Notes: generated by a model not told the origin, from the letters alone. DNA of 64,000 nt from Posidonia oceanica (GCA_037176725.1 JAZBRS010000020.1:56448001-56512000); one strand, 5' to 3'; shown: positions 33,601 to 45,030, counted from the stretch's first letter. Numbers and translations are program-made.

Positions 33601-34277
33601 TAGTAGAAGAGAGGAAAGGAAAAGAAAACGGAAGAAGAAAGAGGAGAAATGAAGGAGTGGAGAAGAAAGAGAGGAGTTGAAAGAAAATAATTTTTAGAAA
33701 ATCAAGGAAAATGCTAAAAATAAGATAAAAATAAAAATAAGATTCAAAAGAGATAGATGCTCAAGGTGGGCCCATAGCCAAGCAAGAAGAAGAGGGAGAA
33801 GGGAGTGAAAAGAAGGAGGATAATCTGGAGAGAGAGGAGAGAGAAAAGAATAATCTAGGAGAGAGAAAAGGATAATTTGGTGAAATGAATGGGTTAAAGG
33901 TTTAGGAAAGAGGTGAAATTTGGGGTGTGTGTAGCCTAGGATCCCTAGTGTTGGACCTAAGGTTTGGGTTTGGATTTGGGAAGGTTTTGGAAGGGGTTTG
34001 AGGTGTAGAAAGAGGGTAGTTTTACCTAAGTTTCCTAGGGTTTTGGGAGTGGTTTGGGTTTGAATATTTGGGGGTTCTTTGGTAGGGTTTAAGGAGGGTT
34101 TGGGTTTGGTTTGAAGGTTTGGTTTTAGGGAATGATAATGGTTTTGGAATGGGAGAAGATTTAGGGTTGAAGGAGGGTGAGCTACCAGACTTCAGAACCA
34201 GTTCCAGAGTGCTTCCAGAGTGCTCCCAGAGTGCTCCCAGTTGGCTGAGACCCCTTGGTTAAAATGAGGTGTCTACA

Positions 34278-34292
34278 GATGCCCCTCCCTGA
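34278..34292 (-). other. Polypurine tract of E3
   Basis: On the minus strand AGGGAGGGGCATC directly precedes TGTAGACACC of the 3' LTR. It is the expected primer for plus-strand synthesis and fixes the orientation of E3. Confidence 0.88.
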
Positions 34293-34867
34293 GCGAGGTC
34301 AAGGGAAGCAAGGCCGCTGCTCTGGATTGACAAGACACCCCACTCGAATCGACAGGCGCGAAGTATGTAGGCGTGGGCATTATCCCGACAGATGCGCCAG
34401 AAGTCATGACCCGTTGCCAAAATGCTAATGCAAATGGAGATGCGAATGCAGATGCAGTGCAATGCATGCCAATGCAGATGCTAATGCGAATGTTAGTGTA
34501 GATGCGAATACTGATGTAATGCAATGTGATGACGATGCAATGCTGATGCAATTCGGATATGCTACTGTTGTTAATGTTGATATTGAACCAATATGCAATC
34601 ATGCATACTGATATTATGTATGAGGGAATACCATGCTACTGCATAATGGTATGCCGCTGATGTTAAAGTTGATGTTGAACCAATATGCAACAATGCATGA
34701 TGCAAATATGGTAAGGGATGAGGCCGTGCCGATGAGTGTTGGTGCAATGAATGATGAGTTGACGGACTCCTCACCGGATAGTTAAGGTTATCAGCCCAAA
34801 TAAAAGGATGCCAGACAGGGTGACGGGTGTCATCCGAGCAGTTTGGGCTGCTAGCCTAGAGAAGGAA

Positions 34868-34905
34868 GGGCAGCTTGTCCTCGCCCGAGGAAGCAAGCAG
34901 ACGAT
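34868..34905 (-). repeat. Fragment resembling the 77-bp satellite
   Basis: CTTGTCCTCG, then a short gap, then CGAGGAAGCAAGCAG, matches the reverse complement of the satellite (CTTGTCCTCG, 11 further bases, CGAGGAAGCAAGCAAG). The centre of the dyad is deleted. It lies in the E3 3' UTR. Confidence 0.6.
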
Positions 34906-34994
34906 TATAGCGGCGCAGAATAGAAGAGCAAAATTCTACGCGAAAGGAAAAAAGGGGGGCATCTTTTCTACTGAGAAAGCAAGCAAGAAAAGAG

Positions 34995-35700
34995 GACGCA
35001 CGGCAGATGATAGGTTTCGGACCCATCGACCGCAAAGAATGGATGATAAGTTTTGGACTTATCGATCGGAAAGGATAGGTTTCAAACCCATCAACCGTAA
35101 GGAAAGATTGGTGTGGTAAGTTTGCAATCTTATCAACCAAAAGACCGGATAAGTTTTGGACTTATTGGCTGGAAGCGATAGTTTACGGTCCTATCAACCA
35201 GAAGGGATAGATTGGTATGATAGGCTTTCAGGCTTATCAACCAGGATCGGATAAGTTTCGGACTTATCGGCTGCAAAGGTGGCATGATGCGATAAATGAT
35301 AGGTTTCGGACCCATTGACCGCAAAGGGTGGGTGATAAGTTTCGGACTTATCGACCGGAAAGGATAGGTTTCAGACCCATCGACCGCAAAGGTTGGATGA
35401 TAAGTTTCGGACTTACCGATCGGAAAGGATAGGTTTCGGACCCATCGACCGCAAAGGCTAGATGATAAGTTTCGGACTTATCGACCGGAAAGGATAGGTT
35501 TTGGACCCATCGACCGCAAAGGATGGATGATAAGTTTCGGACTTATCGACCGGAAAGGATAGGTTTCGGACCCATCGACTGCAAAGGTTGGATGATAAGT
35601 TTCGGACTCATCGACTGGAAAGGATAGGTTTCGGACCCATCGACCGCAAAGGTTGGGCGATAAGTTTCGGACCTATCGACCGCAAGAGTTCAGGGGCACC
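34995..35700. repeat. 33/65-bp hairpin array in the E3 3' UTR
   Basis: About ten copies of a 65-66-bp unit made of two related halves. One half has GATAAGT and ACTTATC around TTCGG, a perfect 7-bp stem. The other has GATAGGT and ACCCATC around TTCGG, 6 of 7 paired. Each half ends CGACCGSAAAG. Starts at 35362, 35428 and 35493 show the period. The left end (34995-35290) is diverged. Tandem arrays in the 3' UTR are known for Tat/Ogre elements and are a known source of satellites. Confidence 0.92.
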
Positions 35701-36402
35701 AAGACCTGAAAGCGGAGCAAAGGAACGGATGGGCCCGCGACAGTTAGGCATGCCAACCTAGATGCAGCTAGAGATGTGATACCATGAGGCAGTGGAAAAA
35801 GATGCCCCTGGTATCAGGGAGGATACCAGGGGACAGCCGAAGCGCCCGTGGCATCGAAAAAGTGATTGACTAAGTTGACGTGCTTGTCAAACGAGTAGTT
35901 AGGGCTACCAGCCCGGTGGTGAGTTGACGGACTCATCGCCGGATAGTTAGGGGTATCAGCCCGGTAGATGCCTAGCCGAGAGCGCTTGGCAGCTCTTGCC
36001 CGTGTTGACGGTGCTGGTTTGCAGAGATTCTAGCATCCAAGTGGAACGCGGGGCCTCCTTGTAGTTTCCCTTGGTGCTGAGAGCATTGGTAGTTGCTTCT
36101 GAGCTGTCAGGTTCTGATAGTGCCCTTCTCATGACTCTAGCTGGCTGAGGGAATGTGCTGAAGATATGATTATAAGACCATGCATGTATCATGTTATGGA
36201 AGCCAAGCCAAACACACAAGCACATGGTACAAAACACCCTTGCATTAACAAAGTCTTGGTTACATGCCTATAGCAGGCAGAACAGAGTACAGCAAGGCTC
36301 AAAAAGAGATAAGCAGATGCGGAGGCCCTAGTCAGTACGGGTTTTCTTCAACTTCCTAGTGTCAGGGAAGAGAGGTGCGCCAAGCGGGATCTCATTAATG
36401 GG

Positions 36403-37569
36403 TCAGAGCCCCTGCACTTCAGTTAGATACTCAGGAGTACATCCTGAGCCCCTTGCTGCTGCAATGTCTGTGGACTTTATGCCATGGCGCAGGAGGTCTG
36501 CTAACTCCATTGTGGGTGCAACTGTGCTGAAGGGATAGGGCTGGACTAGTTTTGGCGCAGTGTTGTCAACAAATGCCCCTTGGTGGAGACCAAATTGCCA
36601 CATAACTTGGATGGGGTGGTACTCTACGCCTTTAGTGAACCCCAGCAGGACGACCAAACTCATGTCGCGGGCGCTGAAGAAGATAGTGAAGGGCTCTACT
36701 GCAGATGGAATGATACGCCAGGTTATTGTATCATCAGTCAGCTGTTCCAACCTTTCATACTCCTCGCAGACAGTTTTGACGGTTTTGGCATGGCCGCTGC
36801 TGTAGTACGTCTCAAATGCATGCTTCTGGGGGCGCAAGATGTCTACCTCTAGGTGTCCAGCTAACCACACTTGTACCAAGGCCCCGCAGCCATGAAAGTG
36901 GCGGCAGCAGTGCAAAATGCGGTCCAGTCCGCGGTACGTCTCAGCCAAGACGACAGGTGCCAGGTCGATTTGGCGGGTCACCACAGCAAGGGCGATCTCC
37001 GCAACTTCAATAGCTACAATCATCCGGCCATGACTGAAAATCAGCTCGCCCAGGAAACGGGTGACAAAGCCGCGAAGCCACAGTTCATCTCCTAGTTTAG
37101 TGCGCTTCTTGGAGACTTCTTCAAAATAGTTCAAGCGGAGGGTAGGCGCGGGTCCGTCGATGCAAACTAGTCTTTTCTCGCATATTTGTGCAGAGAGCCC
37201 CGTAAGCTACCTCAGGACGGTAACATAGCCAGAACACCTCATGAACACAGCAGGTCCCATGAGCATGGAGAAGCTGCAGATTCGGCGCACCTCTTCCAGT
37301 GTAAGTGTCAACTCCGTCCTTCCAAAGCGGAAGACGTGGTGCGCTGGTTTCCAGAACCTTGCAGCAGCACACAAAAGGTGTCGACTGACCTCCACATCAG
37401 CAGCTTTCAGAAGTCTAGGTGGGATGCCCCATAGGCTCAGTCTTTCACAATCAGCTTCAGTGAGCATGGCGATCCATCCTCGGAGGGTCTCGGAGCAGTG
37501 TGCTGGGGTCAGCAAGGTGGGGAAACCCATGACAGGCGAGGGTGCAGATAGTTGGTGCGAAATCTTCAA
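36403..37569 (-). pseudogene. Plant mobile domain (PMD) protein carried by E3, one stop
   Basis: A 388-codon frame from 37569 to 36403 with a single in-frame TAG at codon 121 (37207-37209). Residues 72-94 (FWKPAHHVFRFGRTELTLTL and following) match the PMD signature 'W-x-P-x-T-H-x-F ... G-E-x-T-x-T-L-x-D-V'. After the stop, FLGELIF, ETYRGLDRILHCC and ALVQVWLAGHL match the second half of the domain. PMD proteins occur in plants as MAIN/MAIL1 factors needed for silencing and genome stability and, widely, inside transposons. No signal peptide or membrane segment is seen, so this is not an env-like gene. It lies downstream of integrase on the coding strand, where it could be an accessory ORF. Assignment by motif only. 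Confidence 0.75.
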
Positions 37570-39246
37570 GTACCTGTAGCCAAAACTGTTTCATCAATTC
37601 GGAACATGTACAGGTGCATAACACTGGCAGACAAAGAAGCAGATGTGCATATAAAGCTGATAAAGCAATTCAAACGCTACAGCTAGCAATCAGACCACAG
37701 AATTCAAGCACATTCAGCTAAGCAAAAGGGGCATCGCCTGTACAAGGCGAAGCCAAATAAAGGGCATCCTTGTCCTCATCCGTGCGGAGCGAGGAGACAA
37801 GGGAAGGGGGCTTCATTTGCCTAGAACGAAGTCACAAAGGAGGCACGCTTGTCCTTGTCCTGTACAGAGCAAAGGGGACAAGCGGAAAAGGGATTTCGTC
37901 CATCCAGAGCAAAATCACACAGGGATTAGGGGTGGCGCCTGATTGCACAGACCCGACGGCCCAATATGGGGCCCCAAGGGGTGCCAAGGTTGTCCTATTG
38001 CCTCTGGAGTGATCGCCCTGTCCCTGGCTGCGGATGCTTTCGCTGAGCTGCTGGACCAGCGGTGATTGGTTGAGTTGAGGCTTGGAGACGGTCAACCTGC
38101 CTTGGCAGAAGCACTGTCCTAGCGCTGAGCCGAGCCTTGGAGAGTGGGAGGAAAGGGGCAAAAGGAGTGCTTTGATAGTGAATAGATGCATGCATGTTCT
38201 ATACTAAACCTATCGCCCTCAGCATATGGAGTGCTTGATGCCTACTGCAAAGGAAGGAGTGATGTCTGACTCATCAGACTCTACTAGGATTCCTAACTGT
38301 TGGTGGCACTCTGAAAAGGGTATTATGAGCGCTCAGGTGGTGGTGTAGTGAGGACGGGCACGCTTGGGTGGTGGTGTAGTGAGGACGGGCTCCATGTTAA
38401 ACTCTCAAGGAGCTACACCTACTCTTTTCATTTTCCTGTCTTTTGGCTCCCACGTAGGTGTGTAGTATTTTCCCTATCCCTAGCCTAGGGGGGAAGATGG
38501 GTGTCTGGTGATGGCTGGGATGAGTGGTTGGGCTACATAGGATCTATGTATTTCCCAGGCACAAATTTGGTTCCTCTCTAAGGGGCAGAATCATGCTGCC
38601 TGCCTTCGTTCCCAGGGCTGACTTTTGTTTTAGCCCCTCCCTTTTTTGTTTGTTGTTGCTTCTTCCCTTTTTTTTTTGTTTTTGTCTTTTCTTTCTTTTG
38701 CTTTTTTTTTTTTTTGCAGGCTTCTGCCATCCCTAACGCAGAGGTAATGGGTGCCCGGTTTTGAGAAAAGAGGGGCTAGGCCTTGTATGACTTGTGGATT
38801 TACAGGCGTGGATGTGGATCCTCCCTAAGGCAAATTGGAGGGACGAAGTCGTAGTACACACTCTATCTCTAGGGTTAGTTCCTGTCTTCGCCTTCTAGTC
38901 TTTTGTGGGGGCTAGGCTAAGGCATGTGGGTCTTGCTCACACTTTCTCACACCCTAGGATTGTTTTCTCACTCTTGAGGTGTAGGTCTTGAAAGGGTTTA
39001 GACATTTCATCTGTCCTCAATGGATGGTGGCTCCCTCACTGGTTAGGGTATCGAAGTAGTGTCAGGTGAGGTAGAGGGTACTCTTTCCAAAGCAGGCAAG
39101 CATCTCCGATTTTCATCATCGGGCCCATGATAGCGATGCACATAATGCATTTACAACTTCTTGCTGAAAAATAAACTAAGCTAAAATGCATGGGAAAGAA
39201 GGAATGCAAGAGGCATGAAGGAAAAGGTGTGCAAGGCGACGGCGGG
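37570..39246 (-). other. E3 spacer between integrase and PMD ORF
   Basis: About 1.7 kb without a gene I can support. It contains two 79-bp satellite-like units (37769-37927), a 31-bp duplication (GTGGTGTAGTGAGGACGGGC at about 38340 and 38371) and a T-rich run at 38640-38720, which is A-rich in element sense. Confidence 0.7.
37769..37927 (-). repeat. Two 79-bp units homologous to the 77-bp satellite
   Basis: CTTGTCC starts the units at 37769 and 37848. The first unit shares, in the same order and at nearly the same positions, CTTGTCCTC, CGAGGA and GAAGTCACRNAGRAGSMA with the reverse complement of the 77-bp satellite unit. The second unit is more decayed. Unit length, order and both ends agree, so common origin is more likely than chance. 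Confidence 0.68.
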
Positions 39247-40420
39247 CTACCGGTAGTACTGCTTGAGGTAGCATGAGTTGACCGGCTCAGACTGCTCGAC
39301 CTGATCCATGTCCTCAAGGACAGCCGTGCCGCTGGAGAAGATCCGCTTGATTAGGAAGGGGCCACGCCAGTTAGGCCAGAATTTCCCTCGACCGTTGGGG
39401 AGATGGATGGCTCGGAGGACCATATCCCCTGGATTGAAGCTTCTAGGCCTAACCTTCTTCAGGTATGCTCTAGCCGAGCGCTTCTGGTAGCACTGAGCGT
39501 GATGTATGGCTTTCAACCTATGCTCATCAATCAGGTTTAGCTGGATGCGACGGTCTTCGACCCATTCTGCTTCTTCCAGCTCAGCTTCTCGTAGGATCCG
39601 TAGTGAGGAGATCTCTACTTCAACAGGCAGCACTGCCTCCATGCCGTATACTAGAGAATACGGGGTAGCCCTTGTTGAGGTTCAGATTGATGTCCTGTAT
39701 GCCCAGAGCGCATATGGAAGCTTGTCATGCCAGTCCTTATGAGTCTCTGCCATCTTTTTCAAGATTTTAACAAGGTTCTTGTTGGCAGACTCTACCATGC
39801 CATTCATCTGTGGCCTATAAGGCGAGGATCGGTGATGCTTGATGTGGAAGCCTTGTAGGTAATCTTCGATCCTCTTGGCTATGAAGTTTGTGCCGTTATC
39901 AAAGACAAGCGCATGCGGGACCCCATACCGGGCTATGGTATTGTTTCTGATAAACTTTTCGGTAGCCACAGCAGTTACTGCTTTGTAGGAGGCTGCTTCC
40001 ACCCACTTGGTAAAGTAGTCGATCACCACCAGAATGTAGCGATGACCGTTGGAAGCTGGTGGGTGTATGGCACCAATGACATCGATCCCCCAGGTGGAGA
40101 AAGGCGAAGGCGAAGACATGCTATGCAGTTCTTGCGGGGGCGCGTGTATGAAGTTCCCATGGATTTGGCAGTTATGGCACTTGCGCACAAATTGGCAGCA
40201 GTCTACCCCCATGGTTGACCAGAAGTAACCTTGGAGCATGATCTTCTTTGTCAGCAGCACACCATTCATGTGAGGACCATAGGCCCCTGCATGGACTTGG
40301 AGCATAAGTGTGTCAGCCTCCTTCTTGTTTACGCAGCGTAGGAGCATCTGGTTATAGGATCTTCTGTACAAATGTCCCGCCCCTATCACATACTTTGATG
40401 CCAGATGCACCAGAGTTTTT
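39247..40420 (-). pseudogene. E3 integrase
   Basis: The zinc-binding HHCC motif (HAGAYGPH, then KCHNC about 30 residues later) lies at about 40165-40295. The catalytic triad follows: Asp in WGIDVIG (40083), Asp in VFDNGTNF (39900), Glu in NGMVESANK (39792), spaced D-x60-D-x35-E as in Ty3/gypsy integrases. One in-frame TGA at about 39680 (after WAYRTSI) separates the core from the C-terminal domain, whose FWPNWRGPFLIKRI is the GPY/F module. The frame ends with LKQYYR at 39247. Integrase would insert the cDNA into the genome. The stop probably kills it. Confidence 0.93.
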
Positions 40421-41000
40421 CTGCCTGTGGCTGAGGCACTGGGTGGAGGGCTGCCAGATTCAAGGAAGACTTTAATGTCGTGGTACCAGGGGAGCTCTTC
40501 TGCTGGATCCGCCTCCTCGATAGTCATGCAGTGTGCGGGCTGTTCCACACGAGAGACTGATACGTCCACTGCACGGCCTTCTGGTATAGATAGCCAAGAT
40601 GCAAGGGTTGCCAGAGCATCTGCATAGGCGTTCTTGGCCCTATTCATGTAAGTGAAGCGGATGTCTTCAAACTCTCCTATCAGCTTCAGCAGGCATTCAT
40701 GGTAAGGTACCAACTTAGGGTCCTTAGTCTTCCAGTTGCCGTTAACCTGGGATATGACCAGCATCGCATCTCCGTGCACATGCAGCTTGCGCACATCGTG
40801 TTCAAGTGCGACTTGCAGTCCCAAAAGGTAGGCTTCATACTCCACTTCAATGTTGGTGCAAGGGAATATCATCTTCCTTGCAAAGGAGATTAGAACTCCC
40901 TACGGCGTTGGTAGGACAGCGCCGATGCCTCTGCCCCTTCTATTAACTGCGCCATCGAAGTACAGATGCCACTGTAACTCGTCTTTAGGATTTTTCTGCT
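40421..41000 (-). pseudogene. E3 second (archaeal-type) RNase H domain
   Basis: The order DD-E-D is visible: Asp in HLYFDGAVN (about 40956), Glu in EVEYEA (about 40840), Asp in HVHGDAM (about 40771) and Asp in AYADALA (about 40618). This extra RNase H between the RT-linked RNase H and integrase is the hallmark of Tat/Ogre elements. A stop at about 40900 splits the domain. The E2 counterpart is at 61350-61714. Confidence 0.9.
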
Positions 41001-42356
41001 CTGAATCCTCCATGGCGAACAGGATGTCTTCATCAGGGAACTGTGTTTGCAAAGGCTGGTACTCAGGTAAGGGGAAGTCAGCTAGATGATCTGCCATTGC
41101 TTGCCCCTTTATTGATTTCTGTGTGATGAAGGTGATGTCATACTGCGACAATAACACCTGCCACTTAACACATCTACCTACCATAGCCGGCTTCTGAAAA
41201 TGGTATTTGATTGGATCATGTCAGCATAAGAGCTGAACTGGGTGCGCCATCATGTAATGCTTTAGTTTCTGTGCAGCCCAAACAAGGGATAGGTAGGTCT
41301 TCTCCATTGTACTGTATCTGGCTTCGCATTCATTAAACTTCTTGCTTAGGTAGTAAATGGCGTGCTCCTTTCTACCGGTCTCATCATGTTGGCCCAGGAC
41401 GGCACCCATGGAATGCTGTGTGGTAGAAAGATAGAGAATCAGCGGTCTCCCTAGCACAGGAGAGATCAGGACAGGAGGCTTGATCAGGAGCTGCTTAATC
41501 TTGTTGAATGCGGCCTGGCACTCCTCACTCCAGTTGATCCATGCATTCTTCTTCAGGAGCTTAAAGATTGGTTCACAAATAGGAGTGAGTTGCGCTATGA
41601 ACCGGTTGATGATCTGCAGGCGCCCTAGCAGGCCTCTGACTTCTTTCTCAGTCTTAGGGGGTGGCATATCCACAATGGCTTTAGCCTTACTTGGGTCCAC
41701 TTCAATCCCCCTCTGGCTGACGATATAGCCCAATAGCTTGCAGGATGATACCCCGAACACACATTTACTGGGGTTAAGGCGAAGCTTGTACTTCCTCAGG
41801 CGATCAAAGAGCTTCTTAAGGTAGATAAGATGATCCTCAGGCTCCCTAGACTTGGCAATGATGTCGTCCACGTAGACCTCGACTTCTTGGTGCATGAGGT
41901 CATGGAATAAAGCTGTCATCGCCCTCTAGTATGTTGCTCCAGCATTCTTGAGCCCAAATGGCATGACCTGATAGCAAAAGACTCCCCAGGGGGTGATAAA
42001 TGAGGTCTTCTCCATGTCTTCTTCCGCCATTCTGATCTGATTGTAGCCGGAGAAGCCGTCCATGAAAGATAGCATCTTATGGCCTACAGTGTTGTTGACT
42101 AGGACGTCGATATGAGGCAATGGGAAATCGTCCTTGGGACTTGCCTTGTTCAGGTCCCTATAGTCGATACAAATCCGGACTCGGCCATCCTTCTTGGGCA
42201 CTGGCACGATATTTGCAAGCCACTCTGGGTAGAGGACGACCTTGAGAAAGCCAACGCTGTGCTGCTTCATGATTTCCTCCTTGATTTTGAGCAGCCATTA
42301 TGGTCGCCACTTTCGGGGCTTCTGCTTTACTGGCATCGCATCTGGATCTAAGGCAA
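41001..42356 (-). pseudogene. E3 reverse transcriptase and first RNase H
   Basis: CIDYRDLNKASPKDDFPLP, WGVFCYQVMPFGLKNAGAT and the YVDDI active site (YVDD at 41863-41874) identify RT. The connected RNase H shows LYLSTTQHSMGAVLG (His where E2 has Asp) and YSTMEKTYLSLVWAAQ. Stops lie at about 41924 (TAG, Gln in E2) and 41218 (TGA, Gln in E2). A one-base deletion at about 42357 shifts the frame relative to the linker upstream. The region covering LLC-HDPIK is intact here and shows exactly what E3 interrupted in E2. Confidence 0.94.
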
Positions 42357-44600
42357 GTTGTGTACCACAATCTCGACATCAAGGCTGACCATGTCTTCGT
42401 AGCTCCAAGCGAAGACGTCTGCGTATTCCATAAGGAGTGCAATGAACTCTGCTCTGGCTTGGGGCGGCAATAGGGCGCTGATGCGAACCTCCCTAATATC
42501 TTCAGCTGTGCCAACATTGATAACCTCCGTCTCTTCCTTGACGTGGAGGTTGGGCCCTTCCGGGTCGTCATCATAAGGCTAGAACTCAGGCGACGATTCA
42601 TCATTCTCATCTACGCCTAAATCCCCCTCCTCCTCACATGTAATAAGTTCTGAGAGGATCTCCTTCTCAAATGTAGGATCTGTAATGTTGAAGGAGTGAA
42701 CAGGTTCCGCCTCTTGATCCGGATGACGCCTTAGGATAGTCATGCTCACTCGAGTATTTTTGTAGGCTCGGTGGGTGACACCTACTTCAGTGGCCCCTAG
42801 TCCCGCTGACTGATCTGGCTACTCTGTCTGTTCTGACTGCTCTGGCACCATTGTCACTACTGAGATTGCCTGGAATACTGGGACTACACTGTCTGCTACT
42901 GCTGCTGCCTGTACTGTCTCATGCTCCGTGTTTTCAAGTGTGCTTGCGGAGAGTGCTGGAGATGGACAACTGTTTTCTAGGTGACGAACCTGTGTACTGT
43001 CGCCAGCCATGCCACTTGTGCAGGACATGCACTGCACGAACCATCTAGACACATCTTCAGGCTGTGAAGTGATTAACTCATCTGGTCTAGTGGTTACTGC
43101 CTCCAGTTCTTCTTCCAAGACCATGATGGAGGGACGATCTTGCGGCAGGGAGGGATCCATGGCCACGGCTTTCCCTTTCTTCAGTGTGTGTTGCTCGGCG
43201 GCGTCTTCAGCAAGCACTGCGAGTTGCTCCTGGAAGAGCAATTCCAAGTCTTCAAGCTTGTTAGCCACCTGGGCTTCTGCAGTCGCACCTTCCTCGTCTT
43301 CGGAGGGCGTGTCGACGCAATAGGCACAAGTGGCCTCCTCAGAGTCCTGCTCGGCGATTCCTCTGCCTACGGGGTCTGCTCTGGCTTCCAGACATATCAC
43401 CGGCCTGGATACCTGCTCTGTTACTAGCTGGTTGGCTGACTGCCCTCCTAGCGCGACTGGCTGCAGCACTGGAGGGATCAGAGAGGTGAACAAGCTGGTT
43501 AGAGATGCCACTGACAGGGGCGCCGACAGGGATAGCGCTGCGGCTGGAGGGGAGGCAAAGGCGCTCTTCTAATGGTCCAAGAGCTGGACAGTTGTTCTGA
43601 GGGATAAAGCGCCGGCAGTCATGTGTGATGGTGGTTGTTTCTCTGTAGTAGCGGCGGGGGTCTTCCACAACATTAGATCGGCTGAAGCTAACGATGGTAT
43701 GGCTGATGGTGCCGCCTGCTTTGCATGTGGAGCTACTGATGAGGCAGGCTGAGTCACGCCGTCGCCTAAACTGATTGATTGCACCACTGGAAAAGGTAAC
43801 CTCAGTGTTGGTGCGGCTGTGGCCACGGGTGGACAAGAAGTTGGTGCCTGCAGAGGTGCTCGTGATCCTGGAGCTGCTGAAATGGCTGTCATAGACACTA
43901 GTGAAGCTGCAGAAGAAGAAACCATCATTTCTGGCACAAACCATGCTGAATCTGCCGTTGTATCAGGACAAGGGAGGGCCAGGCAGACTGACCAGGAGAT
44001 TGCAGGGCTGATCTAAGCTTCTTCCTTGGACTATGCTAGGACAACTGTGCCAGGTTGCTCTTCATCAGAATAACAATCCTTTATGCAGACCCACTCCGCT
44101 GTCGGCAGTGCGGGGCTCTGGCATGGTCCCGGCTGGGCTGTTGTTGGGCTCGTGTTCGGGTCGAGAATACCTGCACTGACGAAGTTAGCGAGGTCTCGAG
44201 GGATCACGAGCTTCCGCCTCACTGAATCCAGGCGCTCACCATCACGGGGTTGCCATTCATATCCCAGGCCTTGGAATTTTCTGCGCTCCTCGGTAGTAAC
44301 CGGCTAGGTGATCCCTTGCCCGTGACGCCCAAGTGGCGTTCCCTTCTCATAGCCCCACCTGCGGCAAACATTCTCGACCATCCTGGAAGGGTTGCAATGA
44401 ACGGCCAGAGAGCTGACACGCTCAAGAAGAGGAATAAAGTTAACCGGCTCAAAACGGTTAACGTGGTATAAAGTATCCGACGACTTAGGATCAAATTGGA
44501 CAGTTGGCCGGGATACAGAAGAGACCACCTCGACTGGTTCCTTGTCAAAATTTTCTGCCATTACAATGATAACATCGTCATCATAGCGAAACTTGATCAT
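42357..44600 (-). pseudogene. E3 linker between protease and RT
   Basis: About 750 codons. Near 44300-44370 CRRWGYEKGTPLGRHGQGIT and then FQGLGYEW form a G-patch-like glycine pattern. The segment 43511-43937 is Ser/Ala/Pro-rich, 42820-43300 is acidic, and 42560-42700 has the DDDPEGPNL motif also found in E2. Several stops occur (for example 44304, 44030). The part is much less conserved than RT. Confidence 0.7.
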
Positions 44601-45030
44601 TCAGTGGAGGGTCGAGGGGATCACCTGATGCTTGTGCAGCCAAGGGCGCCCAAGCAGAAGATTAAAAGAAGGCTCCAAGTCGACAACATAAAACTCAACA
44701 TCGAATTCGACCGGGCCAATGGTAAGAGGAATAACCAGGATCCCTAGAGAATCATGGTGCGTGTTATCAAAAGAGGTCATTCCCTTCACAGTAGGCGTGA
44801 TGTCCTCGGCTTTGAATCTGAGCTTCAGTGCTGTGCGTAAGGGACAGACGTTAAGGCCTGACCCATTATCGACCAGCGAGAGGGGAATGCGGAACCTTTT
44901 GAACTGCACTGTGATGAATAGGAGTTGATTATAGTTAGTCCCCGCTGGAGGCAGTTCATCGCTCAAGAAAGAGATGACCTACGGCTCCACGATCATGCTT
45001 ACCATATTCTCCAGAGTTGAAGGCTCGATG
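44601..45030 (-). pseudogene. E3 aspartic protease
   Basis: FRIPLSLVDNGSGLNVCP (catalytic Asp codon near 44871) and FNLLLGRPWLHKH define the domain. DNG replaces the usual DTG/DSG, as in E2. The frame is open from 44966 through 44601 with one upstream TAG (about 44985) at a position that would be Gln. Confidence 0.9.

Larger units (their letters stand above)
28038..34277 (-). mobile_element. E3 3' LTR, 6,240 bp
   Basis: Read on the minus strand it starts TGTAGACACCTCATTTTAACC at 34277 and ends GGCACATTCACA at 28038. It is nearly the same as 49364-61098 without the E6 insertion (about 6,253 bp). Inside it, in plus coordinates, are the conserved boxes (28147, 28331), 30-bp and 92-bp tandem repeats (28690-29390), a copy of the AGTTAGGGCTGCCAGCCC motif (29417), a palindromic box (29918-29934), a GC-rich segment (31290-31700) and a T-rich tract (32810-33600). 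Cys/Phe-rich frames of up to 266 codons at 28550-29670 on the minus strand are translations of the tandem repeats. Confidence 0.95.
34278..36402 (-). other. E3 3' untranslated region next to the LTR
   Basis: It holds ATGCAATGC-rich sequence (34400-34720), a satellite-like fragment (34868-34905), the 33/65-bp hairpin array (34995-35700) and five copies of an AGTTAGGGCTACCAGCCC-type motif (34780, 34840, 35742, 35897, 35945). A 93-codon frame at 35956-36237 on the minus strand resembles nothing I know. I see no convincing gene. Confidence 0.75.

Noticed and set aside
34995..35700. CRISPR-like array
   Set aside because: Units are contiguous without unique spacers, and the context is a plant retrotransposon.
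36403..37569. Envelope-like gene
   Set aside because: No signal peptide, transmembrane segment or cleavage site; the motifs fit a plant mobile domain.
38630..38725. Polypyrimidine tract followed by TTTGCAG, like a 3' splice site
   Set aside because: It is on the strand opposite to the coding strand of E3 and no exon follows.
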